Shown piece after piece: positions 1 to 11,323 of a stretch of 64,000 nucleotides of DNA; the first letter of the stretch is position 1, and each line of letters starts with the position of its first letter. The stretch comes from Rhyacophila brunnea (lineage: Eukaryota; Arthropoda; Insecta; Trichoptera; Rhyacophilidae), in NCBI GenBank assembly GCA_022495005.1, contig JAGYXB010000160.1, positions 372,001 to 436,000 of the forward strand, written 5' to 3'. The notes beneath the pieces were generated by a model. It saw only the letters and a list, made by a program, of their open reading frames with translations, had not been told where the DNA came from and ran no database searches. A program made the position numbers and the translations under genes.

Positions 1-409
1 AAATAAAAAAAAAACTGTTTTTATTTATTTTTAACAAACTTTAAATAAACAAGAAGTGAGGGGAGACGACATTCATCGAAGGTTGATGATCATTGTCTAT
101 AATTTTAATTTATAATCAAGTTTCTTATCAATATCGCGAGACAAAAAGGATATAAAATTCCAATTAAATTGTGTCAATTAATTATGTTTGTTTAGTCTAC
201 CACGAAATACCTAATTAGGTACTGAGTTCAATACAACACTTAAATATTTCATAAAAAATACAATATTTGTGATAAGTAAGACTCTGTTGCAAAATTATTA
301 TTAGTCATCATTCAAATGGGGATCCATTAAAACAGTGGTTTTTAAATGGTAAATTTTCTTTTAAAACACATTCATGGAAACTTTTTTTTTAATATCTAAC
401 TTCTGGCAT
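1..409. other. AT-rich spacer, no gene seen
   Basis: No open reading frame of note, RNA gene or recognisable repeat was seen. The sequence is AT-rich non-coding DNA. Confidence 0.5.
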
Positions 410-835
410 TTTTACAACGTTTTTCTTAGCTCGTATTCTTATTTGTCCGGTGGTTCTTTCTACGGTACAAATCTTGCAATCGATTTTTAACTATCTTCCC
501 GACTAGCTAGACATTTGAAACTTTAATAATATATCAGAACACGATGCCAATGCATCTTTTTAATACTTTTAGCCATCTGTCAGTAGAATTGAATTCATTT
601 TCAGTTAATTCATGTTAATTAATGAAAAGTTATTTCGACACCATTATTGGTTGCTAGGGGTCTGGGGTCTTAGCAACTAAATTATTAATATACACGTGCG
701 TTACTATGGAAATCGATATGACATGTCAAGTAAAAAAATTTTGATCGTTTAAGCTAGTCAAGTCAAGTTTATATGGTTCAACAGATTTTAAAAACGTTGT
801 GTATAAAAAGTTCTTTTTATCTTGTAATTATCTAT
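410..835 (-). repeat. Dispersed repeat family F, copy 1 of 3
   Basis: About 425 bp that recurs in the opposite orientation at 9075-9505 and 43345-43795. Shared landmarks are the segment around GACTAGCTAGACATTTGAAA, the stretch AATTATTAATATACACGTG, and ACAAGATAAAAAG-type ends. The copies differ by many small changes and indels, so they are old. No coding capacity or terminal repeat could be identified, so the class is unknown. Confidence 0.75.
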
Positions 836-2034
836 AATCTAAGCTTCTGGCATTGATGTCTTGATGAAACTGCATATAACTTGACTAGGAAACAAAAATA
901 ATGGGAGGTGGCTTGCCTTCTGAGTGATCAAGAGGCAGCGTTGCCGATTATCTGGCAACGTCGTATTTTACGAAATTGGGATTTCTACCAAGTGAAATAA
1001 TAAAAAAATGGGATTTAGGAGCAAACAGCGGGACAACCTAAAAATGCATAGTTCAATATTTCTATAATATCAATCATAAATGACACAATACAAACTACAA
1101 ATTTCTTTAACTATCAAAATAATAATATTAAACAATAGCTTTTCCCGACACACCTATTTGCACTTGGCAGAAGATTTTACTTTCCGAATAGTTTCATTCA
1201 ATTTAAATTTTTCATACAATTTTAAATTCATCTCAGAAAATACCCGTTCGGTATGGCAATTATATGTTGGTATACTTAAGAGCATACATCAGTGAAACGG
1301 AAAATAATTTTCAACAGTAGGTGCGACGAAATTTCGCACTCGTCGCCAATCGGAGACCGATAGTCGAGGTCTGAGCACATCAATTTGTTTTGTCATGGCG
1401 TCGGAGGAATATATTCTTAAATCGTGTAAAGATGAATAAAAAACTTTACGTATGTACTTGAAAAAGAAAATATGTCAATGGATATACTATTATTATTACT
1501 AATATAACAATAAACATAACATTAAATGGACGCATGTTGAATTTTTATGACAAATTATATTTCCTTCGGCACGCGTCATTTGCACAATCCACGCATTGCC
1601 TAGTCACGATATTTTTAGATCATGTCTCAACTGAAGTATAGCCTTAATTATTTGATGTGTAGATATTTTTACTCAACCAATTTCAATCTCCTGTACATTT
1701 TTTTTATTTATTTACAAATGCGGATTTTCGCGTACATACGAATTCGTCAACTGTCAAAGCAGAAATGCAGAGACTATAATGCAGAAATGCTTTATTTCTT
1801 GAAATGTCCAAACAAAATCGGTAAAGTAGGATTTTTATGGTAAAACAATTTTCTAGGCATCGAAAAAGGATATTATTTGATAATTTACACAAATGGCATT
1901 GGCTATATCGAAATAGTTTGAAATGTCGCAAATTTGCAACACTATGCAGTAAAGGGTTAAGAGAAATGAAATTAGCTTACATAACCTAAACGTCTTATTT
2001 GTATTTGTTGAATAATCGTGAATTTAGCTGTCCC
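836..2034. other. Non-coding spacer
   Basis: AT-rich. The small open frames here (for example at 1080-1295 and 1622-1843) have low-complexity composition and no recognisable domain. Short imperfect hairpins occur at about 940-962 and 1322-1342. Nothing else was seen. Confidence 0.5.
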
Positions 2035-2370
2035 GCGCGTGACAATCTATTTTTTGATGATGTAGTAGGAAATATTAATATCCAATCTCATTAATTTTAT
2101 TTTAATTGTTATTGACAAAGTATTTGTGGAGGGATATTGCAATGTACTGGTATATTATTTGTGTCGTCTTTTGAATTATGTTTTGGTAAAAACCTGTTTT
2201 ATAAATATTATTCAGTTGAAAATGTCCCTCCGAGACGGACAAAACCGGTCCAGATTTATTTATTAAAAAAGTGGAATAAGTACTAAAAATTTTGCGTTTT
2301 ATTAAATTAATCAAATAAATACAATGCAGTTCCACCATGAATTGACAGTTAACACCATAGACTATATATA
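2035..2370 (+). repeat. Dispersed repeat family D, copy 1
   Basis: About 335 bp alignable by eye over its full length to 37667-37985, and in part to 11324-11535 and 45275-45420. The conserved core reads TTGAAAATGTCC, a short loop, then GGAC(G/A)AAACCGGTCC, followed by a GTGGAATAAGTACTA block and an ending near CCATGAATTGACAGTTAAC. Class is unknown. The core forms a stem-loop described under findings. Confidence 0.8.
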
Positions 2371-4345
2371 CATCTAGACGCCACCGTTGCATTGCTAAAT
2401 GAAGCCGCGTGCCGTGCGTTTGGTTTGTGGGCGAGCGAGCGCATTCGTCTACAAATGTTCGAGACCATATTATACCATTTCGCTAGTGCTCGCCCAAAGT
2501 GCTCGCACTAGACGCTCAGAATTAAAATATAATTTTCTATTTTTTTACGTTAAATAGTATTTTTAAGCGCTCAAAATGCAACCATTAGGTAAAGATATCC
2601 ATAATTTAAATTATTTGAAAGAAACACTAGGTCACTGATATTAAAATATATAATAATATACAAATAAATTATCACGAACATGTATCAACTTACCTATGAA
2701 ACGTAATACCATCTTCTTGCTTATCAGTACGAATACCATATTTTAATACAACACACAGAACCATCTTTTCTACTTAATCAGCTAAAAGTATTAACCACTG
2801 TCTTTATATCTCACACTCTGGCGCGTGTCGCAGAGATTATAAGGGTACCGAATACTTTCTCACTCGCACTTTACATTGTTTTTGTTCAGGCCTTGGTTAA
2901 CACTAAAAGTTCTATCTTGAGATTGATCATCGTGCCATAGGTTCGCGACCGCTACACGATTATGGACAATTTTACAAGTATCTCACACAAAATAAACCTG
3001 AACTGTCAATAACTCCGTTATAATATTACCCGCTGTTTTCCAGGATATGCAGAGAATAATCTCGTCGTGGATAATTGACCTGTTTTCCACTAAAATTGAA
3101 TCTCTTCTTTGCTACGAAGTGGCTCATTATTCGATTCGAGGAATTCCGAGCCCAAATCATTGAATTACTAAGACGCTTTCAAATGGCCGTATGCCAATAT
3201 TCATAACATGGGATGTAAGGGTGTCAAAAAAGTATCTATTCTTTTTAACTGATATTTCGATACGATATGACTTTCAATACTTTGTTGTCAATATCGGATC
3301 TATAAAAATACCTTTTCCAGATTAAAATATTAAATTTAAATACTGATTGACATTTGCAATATTTTCGCCATTATTTTCATCATCATTTCTATACCAGATG
3401 GAGCATGTAAATATGAAGATATTATACATAACTTAAAAACACGTTAAATAAATATGGCGCTGCTTTTTATGGTGGACTGTAATTTTTGTATGATTGTGAT
3501 GGTGGATGTGGATGCTGGGGGGGGAGAGATGGTTACACAGGAGTTAGTCCAGGCACTTCACAGAAGCTTCTGAATTTTCTCACGACAATTGAGCCGTGCA
3601 ATATCTACTCTTGTGCAGAGAATGATCTCCCGGTAAAAAACGAACTACACAGCGCAGAGATTCATTTTCTGGTTAACCGATTTTCACGACCTGTCAAATA
3701 CCACCATGAAATGACAACATCGCGTCTCGCTTACTCTTGAAGAATGAGATTGGCGAGACAGTCAGCACAGCACTTTTACGTGTAAACAGTAATGTTATTT
3801 TTGCGATAGTTTAAAATACACACTATTTGTGCAAGAAAATTTATGCACGTGTACAGGCACTATAAGATTTAAGGTAGTTTATATAGGTTGATTTAGTTAT
3901 ATCTGGGTTATTCATATTTACATTTATGTTGATATCTATTCTAATTCCAATAGCGCTACCGATGCTATTTTGTTTGTTATATTTTATATACATAACTTTC
4001 TGTAATGGCGTTCTACCAATAAATATTGTGAGATCAAAATAATTAAATACCGGTCGGTATTTACTATTCATGAACCCTTACACCAGTAGCATTCAACATG
4101 TGTGACCGTGAATAATACCCAGGAGAGCCGAAAACTGTTCCATACGTGTACTGTATGACATGATCTTCTTGGCTACGTGTTAAAACTGTGAAATAACAAG
4201 TCCTCCCATTTTTACCCGCACTTCCATTATAAACTAACAAGCTCCTCCTATTTAGCCGACGACAGCGCCTTCCGTCTTGTTCCTAAGTCTTCTTGTTAGA
4301 CAGTACGTGCACGTGTTAAGAATGAAAGTTTACGTTAAAAAAATA
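2371..4345. other. Non-coding spacer with a GC-richer patch
   Basis: No gene was recognised. A GC-richer patch at 2400-2525 contains GAGCGAGCGCATTCGTCT and partly complementary GCTCGCACTAGACGC segments able to fold back. The open frame at 3486-3740 has no recognisable domain. The rest is AT-rich. Confidence 0.45.
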
Positions 4346-4353
4346 GTGCATTT
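4346..4353. repeat. 8-bp target-site duplication, left
   Basis: GTGCATTT lies directly before the terminal inverted repeat of the TTAGG-containing MITE and is repeated without change at 4568-4575. Confidence 0.85.
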
Positions 4354-4567
4354 GGTACTGTTCGGTTATACGGAATACAGCGGAAAACGCATTTAGAAAA
4401 TAGCCGTTAAACTGGATTATTTGTTAGTTTGGGTTAGTTTAGGTTAGGTTAGGTTGGGTTAGGTTAGGTTAGGTTAGGTTAGGTTAGGTTAACCTAACAA
4501 ATAATCCAGTTTATCGGCTATTTTCAAAATGTGTTTTCCGCTGTATTCCGTATAACCGAACAGTACC
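4354..4567. mobile_element. TTAGG-containing fold-back MITE, copy 1
   Basis: A 214-bp element with near-perfect 74-bp inverted arms (4354-4427 and 4494-4567) starting GGTACTGTTCGG and ending CCGAACAGTACC. The 66-bp centre is made of GGTTA units, that is (TTAGG)n, the insect telomere repeat. An exact 8-bp duplication, GTGCATTT, flanks it, so it moved as a cut-and-paste DNA element. It has no coding capacity and must depend on another element's transposase. An 8-bp duplication fits hAT, P or Merlin-like superfamilies; the ends do not decide which. A second copy lies at 51057-51272. Confidence 0.9.
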
Positions 4568-4575
4568 GTGCATTT

Positions 4576-4991
4576 TTGTAATATTTAAATATTGTCGATA
4601 TTTTCTATCCGATACAATACCGATACCATGAGTCAATACTTTCTCTTTCGATATGGCGTGCCTAATGAGATGAAAACATTCTACGTACTCGTATCATATT
4701 ATATTATACAATAAGTAAGTATATTACTATGAGTAAGCAGTAAATATTTTGCATGTTGGGTTTACGGACATCTGATGAAAGATATGAAACAAACAAATAA
4801 AATATATACTTACTTAATTTTACAATAATCGTTTGCTGGTAAAAAATGTTATGATACTCGTATCATAATATTTGTATTTCTGAGATACGGTTTGGTTGTT
4901 TATCATATTATGTTATTTTAGGAATCGTCCAATTATACATATTCTATAATTTATATAAGTCGCAGATGCATAGTAAAAATAGGCTATAGTT
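4576..4991. other. AT-rich spacer
   Basis: No gene or repeat recognised between the TTAGG MITE and the next DNA transposon. Confidence 0.45.
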
Positions 4992-5109
4992 CAGTGGTCG
5001 GCAACCTTTTGAGGGACTGGGTAAAAAAAATCAATTTTGAAAAAAATATTTGGTCAGTCGGTAAAAGTTTGAAACAAATTTTCAATATTTTTAAAAAACA
5101 ATTTTATTT

Positions 5110-5735
5110 TCTTCTTCTTTCTTCTTTTGCCATATCCGCCCTTAACTGGAGCATATGGACACCACGCGGCGCCTCCAAGAATCCCTGTCGCTCGCCAGTC
5201 TTCTTGCTTCGTTCCAGGTCAAACTAGCATCCCGTAGCTCTCGCCGTATACACTCTGTAGATTGTATTTAGCGGCCTTCCAGGACGCCGGAATCCGGTCG
5301 GCTTGAAGAACAGGCAAGCCAGGTTGAAGTTCTCTTCTGGCATCCGCAGCACGTGGCCGAGCCAGGTCCAACGTCGCCTCTTCACTTTTAGCGTGATGAG
5401 AGGCTGCTTGGTGCGTTCTCTTATCTCCTCGTTGCTCCTAAAGTCATACCACCGCACACCCAGTATTCGTCGCAAACATCTGTTTTCGAAGCTCAGTATA
5501 CGGTTGCTCTGAGCCTTCGTAAGGTGCCATGATTCGCTACCGTAAAGCAGCACCGTCAGAATGCAAGCGTCGAATAGGTGGCATTTGGTTTTGACTGAGT
5601 ACAATCGTGAGTCCCAGACATTCCGCATCGAGTTGAATGTTGCTCCAGCCATTTCCATTCGGATAGCGAGCTCTTTCTGCAAAATACCATCTTCCGTGAT
5701 GTGTACCCCCAGGTACTTGTAGCTTATTTTTATAA
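5110..5735 (-). pseudogene. Non-LTR retrotransposon ORF2 C-terminal fragment
   Basis: Minus-strand remnant of the C-terminal part of a LINE endonuclease/reverse-transcriptase polyprotein, downstream of the RT domain. Visible family motifs in order are YKYLGVHITEDG, LLYGSESWHLTKA, RRILGVRWYDFRSNEEI and WLGHVLRMPEENFN. The frame is broken near 5230; shifting frame recovers a typical C-terminus, LTWNEARRLASDRDSW, ending at a stop at 5142-5144. The 3' side has a short AAG-rich tail (5110-5130), which is the kind of simple tail such elements carry. The RT and endonuclease domains are missing, as expected for 5' truncation on insertion. It sits inside the hAT relic and is younger than it. The exact clade (RTE/BovB-like or similar) is inferred, not proven. 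Confidence 0.85.
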
Positions 5736-5841
5736 AATAAAAAATATATACATACATATATATATATAATACGTATATTCGCATATGTATGTGTAAATAC
5801 AATATTATTTTATAAAAACATACATATTATAATATGATACT

Positions 5842-6294
5842 TTTATTAGTGGCTTCTTTGGTTTTGATTTTTTTGCCAGTTTTTCAACATTTGGCAAATG
5901 CGTAGTTGTAAGTAGAATACAGGAATCAAGATTCTCTGGTGTTAATCGATTTCGCAAGTATTCTGAACACATTTTATTTGAAAAAATGTTTGCTCACAAG
6001 AATAATGTTGATAGTAGAACAAATGCATTTTTTTAACCATGAAAAATTTTGTGGTAATGACGCCCAGCATGAAGAGCATCATTCATGTGATCGTGTTCTG
6101 TGTTTTCAAGATGCTGGGGAGGATCTTTAAATTTATTTGTCCATAGAACTGAACATTTGGATTCAATGTATTCTAATTCCATATTATTTATTCCAAGATA
6201 TTCAAAATATTTAAGCTCACGTTTTATAATAAAGTTAAACATTGGACCATACGTCTTTAAATCCACAAATCTCGCATCAAAATCCGTTTTTATA
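5842..6294 (-). pseudogene. hAT transposase C-terminal relic
   Basis: Read on the minus strand from about 6294, the sequence encodes TDFDARFVDLKTYGPMFNF, continues to about 6033, and after a stop and a frameshift gives a YSCEQTFFQIK-like segment followed by RNRLTPENLDSCILLTTTHL. These match the C-terminal dimerisation region of Charlie/ZBED-like hAT transposases, where a CEQ.FS.MK motif precedes a RLT.ENL.SCL motif. The N-terminal BED finger and the central catalytic region are absent. It lies in the right half of an element with hAT-type inverted termini (4992-6609), which supports the call. At least one frameshift and one stop make it a pseudogene. Confidence 0.75.
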
Positions 6295-6609
6295 GCGCTA
6301 AATATATTTCACAATTATATTCATATCTACATCTTAAATGTCTTCATGTGTTTTTATTGATGGAAAATATTTTACTTTTGATATCATTTTCAAATACAGA
6401 AAATTTAAACAAAAACCTTCAGTTATTTACTTAAAAGTAATAAAAAACATTAGTTATTCATTTTAACTAATTATTGGTATTTTCAATAAATAAATAATTT
6501 TATAAAAATATTAATTTGAAAAAATTATTACCATATTTTCTTGGCGGGTAATTCAAAATGTTGTAGTGGGTAATTGAATAACCCGCGGGTAGTAGGTTGC
6601 CGACCACTG

Positions 6610-6884
6610 CAGTATAAGTTCGATGTCAGACAGCAGGCTACGTCCAGAATGTGACATAAAGCGTAGCCTGTCTAATTATATTGCTTCTACTGAGGCATGC
6701 AATGCACCGAGTTCAAGTGGGACGCAATAATTATATTATCAAGATTTGACGAGGATTGAAAACTTGTTGAAAACCAAGGTTCATTATTACGAGCATTGTA
6801 TGATTTAATATCATTATCAATATACATGATGCTGGATTTTGTATTTTTAATACATGTCATTTATATTTTCTTACTCTTGATTGT
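6610..6884. other. Spacer, no gene seen
   Basis: AT-rich, no repeat or coding feature recognised. Confidence 0.4.
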
Positions 6885-7345
6885 ACACTCATGGCTGAAG
6901 ATCGAGACCACTTTTTAATTTTGCATTCCTTTGAGCGACCAAGACTTTCGATCTTTCGCTTCTCTCAGGGCAGAATGTATGGTGCCCCCAGTCAGCTCTT
7001 TCACTTGATCGCTCCAGCGCGCAGACGCTTTTCCTCTGCGTTGCCTTAACTTCACCCAAACCCTTCACGCAAAACCACCACAATATGTCCAAAAAACTGC
7101 AAAATGCGTCTCAGACATATTGTCCAGAGCCGTTCCTTTATATGCAGTCTCTGGATGATTGACTGGTTCTGTCCAAGAAATACGAAACATTCGGCGCCAA
7201 CACCAAAGACACACTCAAAGGCATCAATTGCCTTCCGCTCCCTTGCCTTCAGGCTCCATGACTCGTTTCCATATAAAAATATAGAGAACAGTAATGTTAG
7301 CACAAGCATCATTTTTTGGCAATCGAAATTCCCAGATCCTTCCAT
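6885..7345 (-). pseudogene. LINE ORF2 C-terminal relic, copy 1
   Basis: Minus-strand remnant of a non-LTR retrotransposon polyprotein. From 7345 downwards it reads FLYGNESWSLKARERKAID, then an NQSII..L.I..RL segment, then CLRRILQFFGHI; after a frameshift near 7080 a second frame gives QRKSVCALERSSERADW. This order (LYG.E.W.L, then RRIL.FFGHI) is the normal post-RT region of such LINEs. The family differs from the LINE fragments at 5110 and 18078. A more decayed copy of the same segment follows at 7640-8005 in the same orientation. Both are inactive. Confidence 0.75.
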
Positions 7346-7639
7346 ATATTGGTAAGACGCGTCATTGCATTTTTTGCAATCTTTGTGTCATTTATTCAAT
7401 TGTTATTAATTATATATTAAAATTTTTCGTTTTATTAATCTTTTCTTTTGTTAGCGATATCAAAAATATTACCTTAATTTGAGTCACAGCTCAAAAAGGT
7501 TAACAATGTTTAATGTACAAAAAAAATTACAACAATTACAAAGTGTGCAATGCAAAATATTGTTTCTCTCTTCTCGATGGTTCCCTGATAGCTAAGAATC
7601 CTGAAATAATGTAGTCATCTTACAGTGAAAAAGACTTTC

Positions 7640-8005
7640 AACCACACGGTCCTCTGGCTCTCTCAGGGCAGAGCAAAGACTACTACCCCCAGTAGGTTAT
7701 TTCACTTGGTCGTTCCAGCCATGTTCCAGCGCGCCAACTGTTTACTGCACCTTATTTTCTGGAGGCTACCCAAAACCATCAGCCTTTCAGATTATTCGAT
7801 CAGTACCAAACAATATTTATGAAGAAGTGCAGAATATATCTCAGATGTAATATTGTCGAAAGCCATTATTTTTTATGGATACTCTGGAAGATTAAAGACA
7901 TCAATTGCCTTTCACTCCTTTGTCCTCAGCGTCCACCACTCGACAACGTACAAAAATTTAGACAACATTAATGTTTGCACAAGCATAATTTTTGTTGTAA
8001 TTTAG
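7640..8005 (-). pseudogene. LINE ORF2 C-terminal relic, copy 2
   Basis: Diverged second copy of the LINE segment at 6885-7345. Shared blocks include TCTCTCAGGGCAGA, the region coding for the AIDAFE-like stretch (AAGACATCAATTGCCTTTC) and the GCACAAGCATAATTTTT end. No usable frame remains. Two copies 300 bp apart in the same orientation suggest a tandem duplication or two independent insertions. Confidence 0.65.
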
Positions 8006-8162
8006 ATTCCTCGATATAAATAATCATAATCATCAACCGGGAACGATCTACTAGTAGATCAAGGCTGACCCTAGCTCACTCATTCAGTTCACATCACGGC
8101 ATTTCTGTGGTCGTTTTGTGGCAATTTGGTACCACTGTATACCGGAATATATACCTACAGCG

Positions 8163-8163
<1 letters not shown>

Positions 8164-8199
<36 letters not shown>
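8164..8199. repeat. (TA)n microsatellite
   Basis: About 17 TA dinucleotides in an almost unbroken run. Confidence 0.95.
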
Positions 8200-8201
<2 letters not shown>

Positions 8202-9074
8202 TATGGAATTATACAGTTAAGTTTATTAAATCAATGGATACTTTGTCATTATAGTCTTGATAATGATATGAATTATTTATATCATCAATTTTATCAAACA
8301 ATAACTTTACATTATGTATTATAGAAAAATACTATTTGCAATTAAGATGCTATTTTGAATTGAATTTTATTAATCATCTCCATGTAAACAATGCAAACAT
8401 TGAAAAGGAATTTATATATTTTGAATTACAAACTACTTTTAAACAATAAAATACTGTTGTAGGAAGATATTTAATTTGTATCGATCGTTGGAAACAATTT
8501 AATAAGACAAAGTTAAATATTTGGTTTACCTTGAAAAAGGCATTGAATTTCCTCAAGCCCTTTTATGGTAGTTTACAATTACTTTATTGCGTGTTTAATA
8601 TTAATGATGATAAGACAAGTCTAGTACAAAATCCTTATAAAGAATAATTTATTATATTTTAATAATTCATTTTGATTAATAATTGAGAGCCATTGAATGA
8701 AAAATCGCCGCCGGACTAGCACGTGGCGAGCATGCGTTTCTATTCGTGATATAATAATAATTTTGTTGAAATAATAATTTTTATTATTATTATTGATAAA
8801 ACAGAGATCGAATTAATAAAATATTATTTACACACAATTTCGACGAAGGCAACACAACGCGACACGCTGTTTCTAAAAAAGTAATTGTTTATGGTCTGTT
8901 AAAAAGAATACATTTGAATTTTAACAATGATAAGGATTCAATAATTCACTGTCTTGGAACTAGATAGCAATATCTCGAAAAAAAACGCAGTTTTGAGTAA
9001 ACTATTAGCTGTATTAGTATGCAATCTTCTATCCGACGTTGAAACTATAGTATCAAAATTTTATGTGTATTTAT
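8200..9074. other. AT-rich spacer
   Basis: No gene, RNA or repeat recognised. Confidence 0.45.
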
Positions 9075-9505
9075 AAATAATTACAAGATAAAAATAAATT
9101 TTTATATACAACGTTTTTAAATTTTCTGTTGAATCATATAAACTTGACTTGCTAGCTTAAACGATCAAAAAAATTTGTACTTGATAGAAATAATACTGAA
9201 ATGTCATTTTGATTTCCATAATAACGCACGTATATATTAATAATTTAGTTGCTAGAACCATCCGCTTAGCAACCAATAATGGTGTCAAAATAACTTTTCA
9301 TACAAAACAGAATTAACTGAAATTGAATTCAATTCTACTTAAAGATGGCTAAAAGTATTAAAAAATGCATTGGCATTGTGTTCTGATATATTCTAAAAGT
9401 TTCAAATGTCTAGCTAGTCGGGAAGTTAGTTCAAAATCTATTGCAAGATTTGTACTGGATATACAACCACTGGACAAACAAGAATACGAGCTAATAAAAA
9501 CGTGG
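9075..9505 (+). repeat. Dispersed repeat family F, copy 2 of 3
   Basis: Inverted relative to 410-835 and in the same orientation as 43345-43795. It keeps TTCAAATGTCTAGCTAGTCG and GACAAACAAGAATACGAGC. Small open frames inside it (9365-9607) match nothing recognised and are not shared as intact frames between copies. Confidence 0.75.
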
Positions 9506-9769
9506 TCAAATACTGTGTTAATTTTAATGAGCTTATTCATTTACGAACTGTGCATCTATTCTATACGTAAGCTGCTATTGGCCGCTATCGGCGGCTATCG
9601 AGGGTAGTTATAGTAGTAGGGTATAGCAAATTAATATGGATATGAAAGGGTTCATGCAGGAGGGTTCGTTTCACTATAATTAAAACCACGGATTCGTGGA
9701 TATTAAATATTCAGTATATTTCACTTTTAAGACTCATAAATTGATTGGGGTAACATTTAAATTATTATT
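9506..9769. repeat. Short CGGCTATCGAGGGTAG repeat and spacer
   Basis: At about 9550-9610 the sequence CTATCGGCGGCTATCGAGGG recurs twice in near form at 32402-32600. The rest of the interval shows nothing. Confidence 0.5.
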
Positions 9770-10150
9770 AATATTTCACGTTCACGTACACTTTGGTGCA
9801 AAAGGGTAGCGAATTAGATTTAGACGCGACGGTCAAATAGATAGTTCCCGACTGGCTAGTACCTACTGACACACCCCCGATTATCCTCATTGGGGATGTC
9901 TCTGAGGGTCTAGAGAAGCCGGAATCGTTGTTGAAATGACGCATAGTGAGTGTGGATTGCAGAAAAAAATAATAAATAATAGTAAATATTAATAAAGCCG
10001 GCAATGCTGTAAATCGCGGCCGTTTAAAAAATATCTGCAACGTCGCCATTGTAGACCGCTTTCAGCGGAAGAGGTCACTGAAAGCGCTGTCGAAACGGCG
10101 CTTCTCGTTGACAGCGAAATGAAAAATGGCGGGCAGACGCTATTAGACAA
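9770..10150. other. CpG-richer patch, function unknown
   Basis: This stretch is richer in G+C and CpG than its surroundings and contains GCCAT elements on both strands (GTCGCCATTG and AAAATGGCGGGC), which resemble YY1/Pho-type promoter motifs. The long minus-strand open frames across it (9768-10049 and 9989-10342) have no recognised domain. It could be a promoter or first exon, or old transposon sequence. Confidence 0.3.
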
Positions 10151-10574
10151 CCAAATCGATAACATATACATTTCGTCCTCTGTAAAAAAAATATTTAAAA
10201 TTTGTATAAAAATGTAACCATTGGTAGATATTAACGTAAATAAATCTCGTCGTTTCCGACCACAATTCCGGTATGTTATTTGTTCACCTCCAAGTCCAGA
10301 ACTCAGACGAAAAACATTAAAAAAAAAAAAAAGTGACAGCATCTTTTCACTTGAAAGAAATGGATGGAGATGACACTACCCTCTGTCCTTTATCCACCTA
10401 GAAACAAGTACTTAACGGTATTTCTTTCACTTGTTTGTTTCACTGTGCATCCTGGTCTAACATTCCTCTACTGACTCATTTACAATTAAAAATATTATGG
10501 TCTAGTTCCTTTCTTCCCAACTCTGTCGATTGCAGGGTTTTCGATGGAGAATTTAGGCATTTAATGTGATATTT

Positions 10575-11012
10575 CAGGGTTGGCGAACCTTTTTACGTAC
10601 GCGTGTCAAAATTTCCCAAATATTATTTTTCAACTGTCTGACGTGCCGAGCAGTTTTTTATGGAGGAAAAATAGTTTTTAAAAATGCTATTAAAAATGAT
10701 AATGTTCTAGAACTCACAAAACATAGCACACATATAGGTTTATCACTTTTTTCAATTACGCCATACATTTCGGTCCACCAATTTTGAAACTATATGCCAG
10801 AATTACTACTACTAGCTTCACCAAGTTTTTGTTTCTTATTTGGTGCAGTCATCTTTTGTGCGTATAAATCAAATAATTGTTTGTTAGTGTATTAATTAGT
10901 TTGGTTTTTACGCACAAATTGATAGGTACCAGAGTTTAGGCATTCTCTCGCTACAGTGGTCTCAAGCATTGTAAATCGATCAAAATTAGAGGTTCGCGGC
11001 GCGGCATCCCTG
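10575..11012 (-). mobile_element. Internally deleted hAT relic
   Basis: The left end CAGGGTTGGCGAACCTTTT and the right end ...GCGGCATCCCTG resemble hAT inverted termini; the right one carries a 7-bp insertion relative to the left. The minus strand retains only a transposase N-terminus (10670-10852) next to the left terminus, so most of the transposase has been deleted. No target duplication is evident. Confidence 0.6.
10670..10852 (-). pseudogene. hAT transposase N-terminal fragment
   Basis: From an ATG at 10852 on the minus strand the frame reads MTAPNKKQKLGEASSSNSGI, a stop, then WWTEMYGVIEKSDKPICVLC. The WTE.YGVIEK..KPICVLC segment is characteristic of the degenerate BED-type zinc finger at the start of one group of animal hAT transposases. 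The second half of the finger (H..H) and the catalytic core are missing; the frame runs into sequence by the left inverted terminus. One in-frame stop is visible. It is thus the remnant of an internally deleted element. Confidence 0.7.
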
Positions 11013-11323
11013 CCGCCCGATGATTTTTTTTTCTAGATGTCTTTATGGATACCTTGCATGTACTATCGAGGTTTCTTTAAGGACTTTAGAACGCAAACTA
11101 CTCTACTTGATGCTAGTCAAATGAATGCTGGCTGAGAGAATATGCCTTACTGAAAACTATTATTCTACCCGCATCGGGTATTGCTAATTTGAATTCGGCC
11201 AGAGCCTACGAAGCCGCCTTGCAAAAACCCTATAAAATTCTTTGTAGCGCAAGGCGATGGTGATTCTGATGAATATTTTGTCGTATTCATTGGGAACTGA
11301 GGACTGCCCGATGATGTTAATGA
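11013..11323. other. Spacer
   Basis: No feature recognised beyond the open frames overlapping the next fold-back repeat. Confidence 0.4.

Larger units (their letters stand above)
4992..6609 (-). mobile_element. hAT transposon relic with nested LINE
   Basis: The element starts CAGTGGTCGGCAACCTTTT and ends AGGTTGCCGACCACTG, matching inverted termini typical of hAT elements. The minus strand carries decayed transposase C-terminal sequence (5842-6294). A 5'-truncated LINE (5110-5735) has inserted between the transposase remnant and the left end. Flanks CTATAGTT and GTATAAGTT resemble an eroded target duplication but are not identical. The transposase is frameshifted and lacks the N-terminal part, so the element is inactive. 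Confidence 0.8.

Noticed and set aside
3486..3740. Protein-coding exon
   Set aside because: 84-codon frame without ATG context, domain or flanking splice signals that convince.
4428..4493. True telomere or chromosome end
   Set aside because: The TTAGG tract is only about 60 bp and lies inside a MITE with target duplications, with ordinary sequence on both sides.
7104..7355. Plus-strand gene
   Set aside because: Shadow of the minus-strand LINE relic.
8164..8199. Replication or matrix-attachment element
   Set aside because: A plain (TA)n microsatellite with no further signal.
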